A stretch of DNA of 64,000 bases from assembly GCA_022820925.1 (NCBI GenBank), contig JAJEEO010000002.1:1-64000 (forward strand). Reading direction: 5' to 3'. The position numbers were made by a program, and so were the translations under genes. Origin of the DNA: Acidimicrobiia bacterium (GTDB lineage: Bacteria; Actinomycetota; Acidimicrobiia; Acidimicrobiales; Poriferisodalaceae). The notes beneath the pieces are model-generated. The model was not told where the DNA came from and did no database searches. It saw only the letters and a list, made by a program, of their open reading frames with translations. How positions within the stretch are numbered: the first letter of the stretch is position 1; every line of letters begins with the position of its first letter. Shown one piece after another: positions 60,739 through 64,000 of this stretch.

Positions 60739-63330
60739 CTAGATCCAGGCGTCGGCCCGCTCGCGGTTGGACGGGTTGCGCATCGGCAGCTCGTTGTGCC
60801 ACACGCCCTCGTGCTCACGCAGCGCAGCAGCCACTGCGCCGGCTGTCGGCACGAGCCCGATCTCGCCGACGCCCTTGATGCCGTAGGGAGCACCGGGCTG
60901 CGGCGACTCCACCAGGACCACATCGACATCGGGCATGTCCTTGGGCCGGATGATCGCCAGGCTGCGCAATGTGGAATTGAGCGGCCGCCCGTCGGCGTCG
61001 GCAGGAAAGCCCTCGCTGAGCGCATAGCCCAGGCCCATGTGCACGCTGCCCTCGATCTGGCCCTCGCACAGGATCGGATTCACGGCCCGGCCCACGTCGT
61101 GAGCCGCGATGACCCGCTCGACATTGCCCGTATCCGGGTCGAGGATCACCACTTGGGCGGCGTAGCCGAACGTGGAGTGAATCACCGGGTGCTCCAAGCC
61201 CTCTGACAGCGAATTGGTCCAGTCCACCCGGTACTCGCCCTCGTAGTCCACGTCGAGCTTGCAGCCGTCGGCCATCGCAGCACGGCATGCGTCGGCCACC
61301 GCGCCCGCACCCATCAGGGTGCCCCGGCTGCCGGTGGTCTGGCCGGCGCCCAGCTCACGGGTGGAGTCCACGATCACTCGTACCGCTTCGGGGTCGACGC
61401 CGAGTTCCTCCACGGCGACCTGCAGTGCCACGGTGTGCACGCCTTGGCCCATCTCGGTCCAGCAGTGACGGACCTCCACGGTGCCGTCGGAGCAGAACCG
61501 CACGATCGCCTTGGCGATCTCCTTGAAGCCGTTGCCGAGACCCGAGTTCTTCAGCCCGAGGCCGATGCCAACCGGTTTGCCGGCGTCTCGGGCGGCTTCG
61601 TACGGCTCGCGCACCGCATCGAGGCACGCCTGAGCGCCCAGGCAGCCGTCGTCCATGATCTGGCCTGGTCCCCACACTCCCCCAGGCACCACCACGTTGC
61701 GCTGGCGCATCTCGAACCCGCTGATGCCCACCGCTTCGGCCAGGCGGTCCATCACGCCTTCCATGGCGAACTGCGCCTGGTTGGCGCCGAAGCCCCGGAA
61801 CGCCCCGCACACCGGGTTGTTGGTGCGCACTGCGACCGACTCGACGTCCACGGCCGGCACCAGGTACGGCCCGGTGGCGTGTCCCGCCGACCGTTCGAGC
61901 ACCTTCATGCCCACTGAGGCATAGGGGCCTGAGTCGCCGAACATGCGCGCCCGCACTGCGGTGAGCTTGCCGTCGGCGTCGCAGCCGACCTCGTAGGTCA
62001 TGCGGATGGGGTGCCGCTTGGGATGCATGAGCAGCGACTCTTCGCGTGACAGCGTGATCCGCACCGGGCGACCCGTCAGCCATGCAGCCAGCGCCGTATG
62101 GGCTTGGTTCGACATGTCCTCCTTGCCGCCGAACGCCCCGCCATTCGAGACCAGCTCGGTCGTCACCACCGACGGTTCCAGCGCGAGCACCGCTGCGATG
62201 TCGTTGCGGTCGTCCCAGATGCCCTGCCCGCCGGTGTACACGTGCAAACCGGCGGCGACCCCGTTGGCGGGCGTGGGCACCGCAAGCGTCGACTCGGGCT
62301 CGAGATAGGCGTGCTCGATGCGCTGGGTCTGGAACGTCTCAGTCACGACATGGGCGGATGCAGACAGTGCCGCGTCAACGTCGCCGCGGGAGTAGGTGGA
62401 ACGGGACAGGATGTTGCCGTCGAGCTCCCAGACGGCGTCGATGTCGCTGTCCTTCACTCGCACGGGGTCGGTCATGGGTTCGAGGACGTCGTAGGACACC
62501 TCGATCAGCTCAGCGGCACGTCGGGCAGCGGGCCGGCTGTCGGCCACGACAATGGCGAGCACGTCGCCGAGGTAGGACGTGCGCCCGCCGACCGGGATCA
62601 TCACCGGCCAGTCCTTGTGTATGAGACCCACCCGCAGCACGCCGGGAATGTCGGCAGCCGTGAATACCGCCTGCACCCCGGGCTCGGCCTCGGCCGCACT
62701 CGTGTCAATCGCGAGCACGTCGGCACGGGCATGATCGGCGAAGCGCAGCGCGCCGTGCAGCATCCCGGCCGGATACATGTCGTCGATGTAGGGACGGCTG
62801 CCCAGCGTGAGCTCGCGGGCCTCGTAGCGAACGCCGGAGCTGCCGACGCCCTTGGGGGGCAGCGCCACTGGCACCTCTCCCGCAGCCAGCGACTCGACCG
62901 CGTCGAGGATCTTGGTGTAACCGGTGCAGCGGCACAGGTGCCCGCCCAGGTGACGGCTGGCTTCTTCACGGGTCAGCGCCGAGCCCTTGCGGTCGAGCAG
63001 GGCCTTCAGCCGCACCACGATGCCCGGCGTGCAGAAACCGCACTGCAGGGCTCCGTGCGCCGCGAACGTGTTCGCCATCGCATCCAGCTCGGCTTCGTCG
63101 AAGCCCTCGACCGTGGTGATCTCGGTGCCGGCTGAGCGTTCGAGGCTGGTCTGGCAGGCCACCCTGGCTTTGCCGTCCACCAGCACCGTGCAACAGCCGC
63201 ACTGACCCGACGGCGCGCAACCGTCCTTGGGCGAGATGATCCCCAGCTCGTCTCGCAATGCCGCCAGCAGGTGCTCGTGATCGCTCGCGACGGTGACCGG
63301 CGTGCCGTTCAGCACGAACTCGGTGGTCAT
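60739..63330 (-). CDS. xdhD: XdhD-like molybdenum hydroxylase (2Fe-2S and Mo domains fused)
   Basis: An 863-residue fusion. Residues 1-155 hold two 2Fe-2S clusters (DGCAPSGQCGCCTVLVDG with C38, C44, C47 and C59; LQCGFCTPG; LCRCTGYTK). Residues about 170-860 are the molybdenum domain (NGGAFGGKEDMSNQAH, GAFRGFGANQAQFAMEG, EMGQGVHTVALQVAVEELG), with the catalytic E823 in KGVGEIGLVP. There is no FAD domain, the same layout as E. coli XdhD, encoded next to ssnA there. It should hydroxylate a purine-like ring or similar heterocycle. A flavin subunit may be encoded outside the window. Confidence 0.88.
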   Translation of the reverse strand: MTTEFVLNGTPVTVASDHEHLLAALRDELGIISPKDGCAPSGQCGCCTVLVDGKARVACQTSLERSAGTEITTVEGFDEAELDAMANTFAAHGALQCGFCTPGIVVRLKALLDRKGSALTREEASRHLGGHLCRCTGYTKILDAVESLAAGEVPVALPPKGVGSSGVRYEARELTLGSRPYIDDMYPAGMLHGALRFADHARADVLAIDTSAAEAEPGVQAVFTAADIPGVLRVGLIHKDWPVMIPVGGRTSYLGDVLAIVVADSRPAARRAAELIEVSYDVLEPMTDPVRVKDSDIDAVWELDGNILSRSTYSRGDVDAALSASAHVVTETFQTQRIEHAYLEPESTLAVPTPANGVAAGLHVYTGGQGIWDDRNDIAAVLALEPSVVTTELVSNGGAFGGKEDMSNQAHTALAAWLTGRPVRITLSREESLLMHPKRHPIRMTYEVGCDADGKLTAVRARMFGDSGPYASVGMKVLERSAGHATGPYLVPAVDVESVAVRTNNPVCGAFRGFGANQAQFAMEGVMDRLAEAVGISGFEMRQRNVVVPGGVWGPGQIMDDGCLGAQACLDAVREPYEAARDAGKPVGIGLGLKNSGLGNGFKEIAKAIVRFCSDGTVEVRHCWTEMGQGVHTVALQVAVEELGVDPEAVRVIVDSTRELGAGQTTGSRGTLMGAGAVADACRAAMADGCKLDVDYEGEYRVDWTNSLSEGLEHPVIHSTFGYAAQVVILDPDTGNVERVIAAHDVGRAVNPILCEGQIEGSVHMGLGYALSEGFPADADGRPLNSTLRSLAIIRPKDMPDVDVVLVESPQPGAPYGIKGVGEIGLVPTAGAVAAALREHEGVWHNELPMRNPSNRERADAWI

Positions 63331-63415
63331 TGGAATCCTCGTCTCCGGGACCTCGTTGTCCCCTCCCCGCAGGCCATTGTCGCACCACCGCGGGGCAACT
63401 CACACCACCGGGTCG

Positions 63416-64000
63416 CTACGGCGGCGGGATCACGCCCTTCTGCTGGCCGATCAGCTGGTAGGTCTCGGGTCGGCGGTAGCGGTCGAAGTTGAACAGGGTG
63501 TTCTTGTAGTGCGAGCACCAGTCGAGATCGCACTGGGCAGTGATCAGCTCGTCGCCGTCGGTGACCGCCTGGGCCACGATCTGGCCTGACGGGGCGATCA
63601 CCGCCGAGTGCGCGAGCGATTCCACGCCCTCTTCGGTTCCGCCCTTGGCAACACCGACCACCCACGTGCCGTTCTGGTAGGCGCCTGCCTGCATGACGAG
63701 GTGATTGTGAAAGGCCTGCAGCGGGTCTTGGGTCGGGTCGGGGGCATAGAACAGCGGCGTGTTGTAGCCGATGAAGATCATCTCGACGCCTTGGAGGCCC
63801 ATCACCCGATAGGTCTCTGGCCAGCGACGGTCATTGCACAGCGCAATGCCCATGACGCCGCCGAACGCCCGCCACACGCTGAAGCCCTCGGACGACTCCT
63901 CGAAGTAGCGGCGCTCGAGGTGCTGGAAAGGCCGTTGCGGTTCGTGCTCCTCGTGACCGGGAATGTGCACCTTGCGGTATTTCGCGACGAGGCTGCCGTC
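63416..64000 (-). CDS. N-carbamoyl-D-amino-acid hydrolase-like nitrilase (5' part outside window)
   Basis: Partial: the gene enters from beyond base 64000 and ends at 63416. The visible 194 codons carry KYRKVHIPG (catalytic Lys region, 63966-63992) and CNDRRWPETYRVMGLQGVE with the nucleophilic Cys at 63836-63838, then YNTPLFYAPDP and QNGTWVVGVAKGGTEEG. CNDRRWPE is characteristic of N-carbamoyl-D-amino-acid amidohydrolases, which release CO2 and ammonia from carbamoyl amino acids; beta-ureidopropionase is the nearest alternative. It lies 85 bp upstream of the XdhD-like gene and could remove the ureido group left by ring opening. Confidence 0.82.
   Translation of the reverse strand, partial: DGSLVAKYRKVHIPGHEEHEPQRPFQHLERRYFEESSEGFSVWRAFGGVMGIALCNDRRWPETYRVMGLQGVEMIFIGYNTPLFYAPDPTQDPLQAFHNHLVMQAGAYQNGTWVVGVAKGGTEEGVESLAHSAVIAPSGQIVAQAVTDGDELITAQCDLDWCSHYKNTLFNFDRYRRPETYQLIGQQKGVIPPP

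Overview
The window is high-GC, gene-dense DNA: 51 protein-coding genes, almost no gap over 250 bp, and many ATGA or GTGA stop/start overlaps. Codon use, GTG starts, leaderless promoters, deazaflavin/FMN (LLM) oxidoreductases, CaiB-type CoA transferases and biotin acyl-CoA carboxylases point to an actinobacterium, possibly a free-living or host-associated marine Acidimicrobiia-like lineage. That placement is inferred from gene content only; there is no rRNA or ribosomal marker here. I saw no tRNA, phage, insertion sequence or CRISPR array.

Layout. 80-9055: CoA-binding protein, O-acetylhomoserine sulfhydrylase, two small or conserved proteins, a serine-ligated DMSO-reductase-family molybdoenzyme coupled to an LLM oxidoreductase, and a double-domain CoA transferase. 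9159-18948: a flavin monooxygenase of the acyl-CoA dehydrogenase fold, a two-gene biotin-dependent acyl-CoA carboxylase, a DddP-like DMSP lyase (all six metal ligands and the candidate catalytic Asp can be placed), a MOSC protein and a coupled pair of CaiB proteins. 19204-28881: limonene-epoxide-hydrolase-like protein, SDR, D-aminoacylase-like amidohydrolase, aminotransferase, lone ABC ATPase, LLM enzymes and a carboxyltransferase. 28952-38098: one plus-strand catabolic run (Rieske oxygenase, cupin, SDR, thiamine-diphosphate enzyme, molybdenum hydroxylase, extradiol dioxygenase), best read as a ring-opening route for an aromatic or N-heteroaromatic substrate. 38095-44894: a minus-strand operon with cytochrome P450, LLM enzyme, YtcJ-type amidohydrolase, SDR, ERG4/ERG24-family sterol reductase and CobW GTPase. 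45145-51502: SsuD-like monooxygenase, SDR, acyl-CoA dehydrogenase, PhyH dioxygenase and a Rieske dioxygenase alpha/beta pair. 51572-64000: BMP-type ABC importer (the nucleoside-transporter family), crotonase-fold protein, diaminopropionate ammonia-lyase (YgeX-like), SsnA-like amidohydrolase, LLM enzyme, XdhD-like fused molybdenum hydroxylase and an N-carbamoyl-amino-acid hydrolase that runs off the window.

The most notable points are: the last block, which brings together YgeX, SsnA and XdhD homologues (hallmarks of the enterobacterial purine-degradation cluster) with a nucleoside-type importer and a carbamoylase; the DddP-like enzyme; the P450/SDR/ERG4-ERG24 operon, which looks like steroid or triterpenoid tailoring; a recurrent TANNNT box 6-8 nt before start codons at twelve genes, indicating leaderless transcription and settling several starts; and three unrelated tandem arrays, each beginning across the stop codon of a gene.

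Functions of LLM, SDR and CaiB paralogues are family-level only; their substrates cannot be read from sequence.
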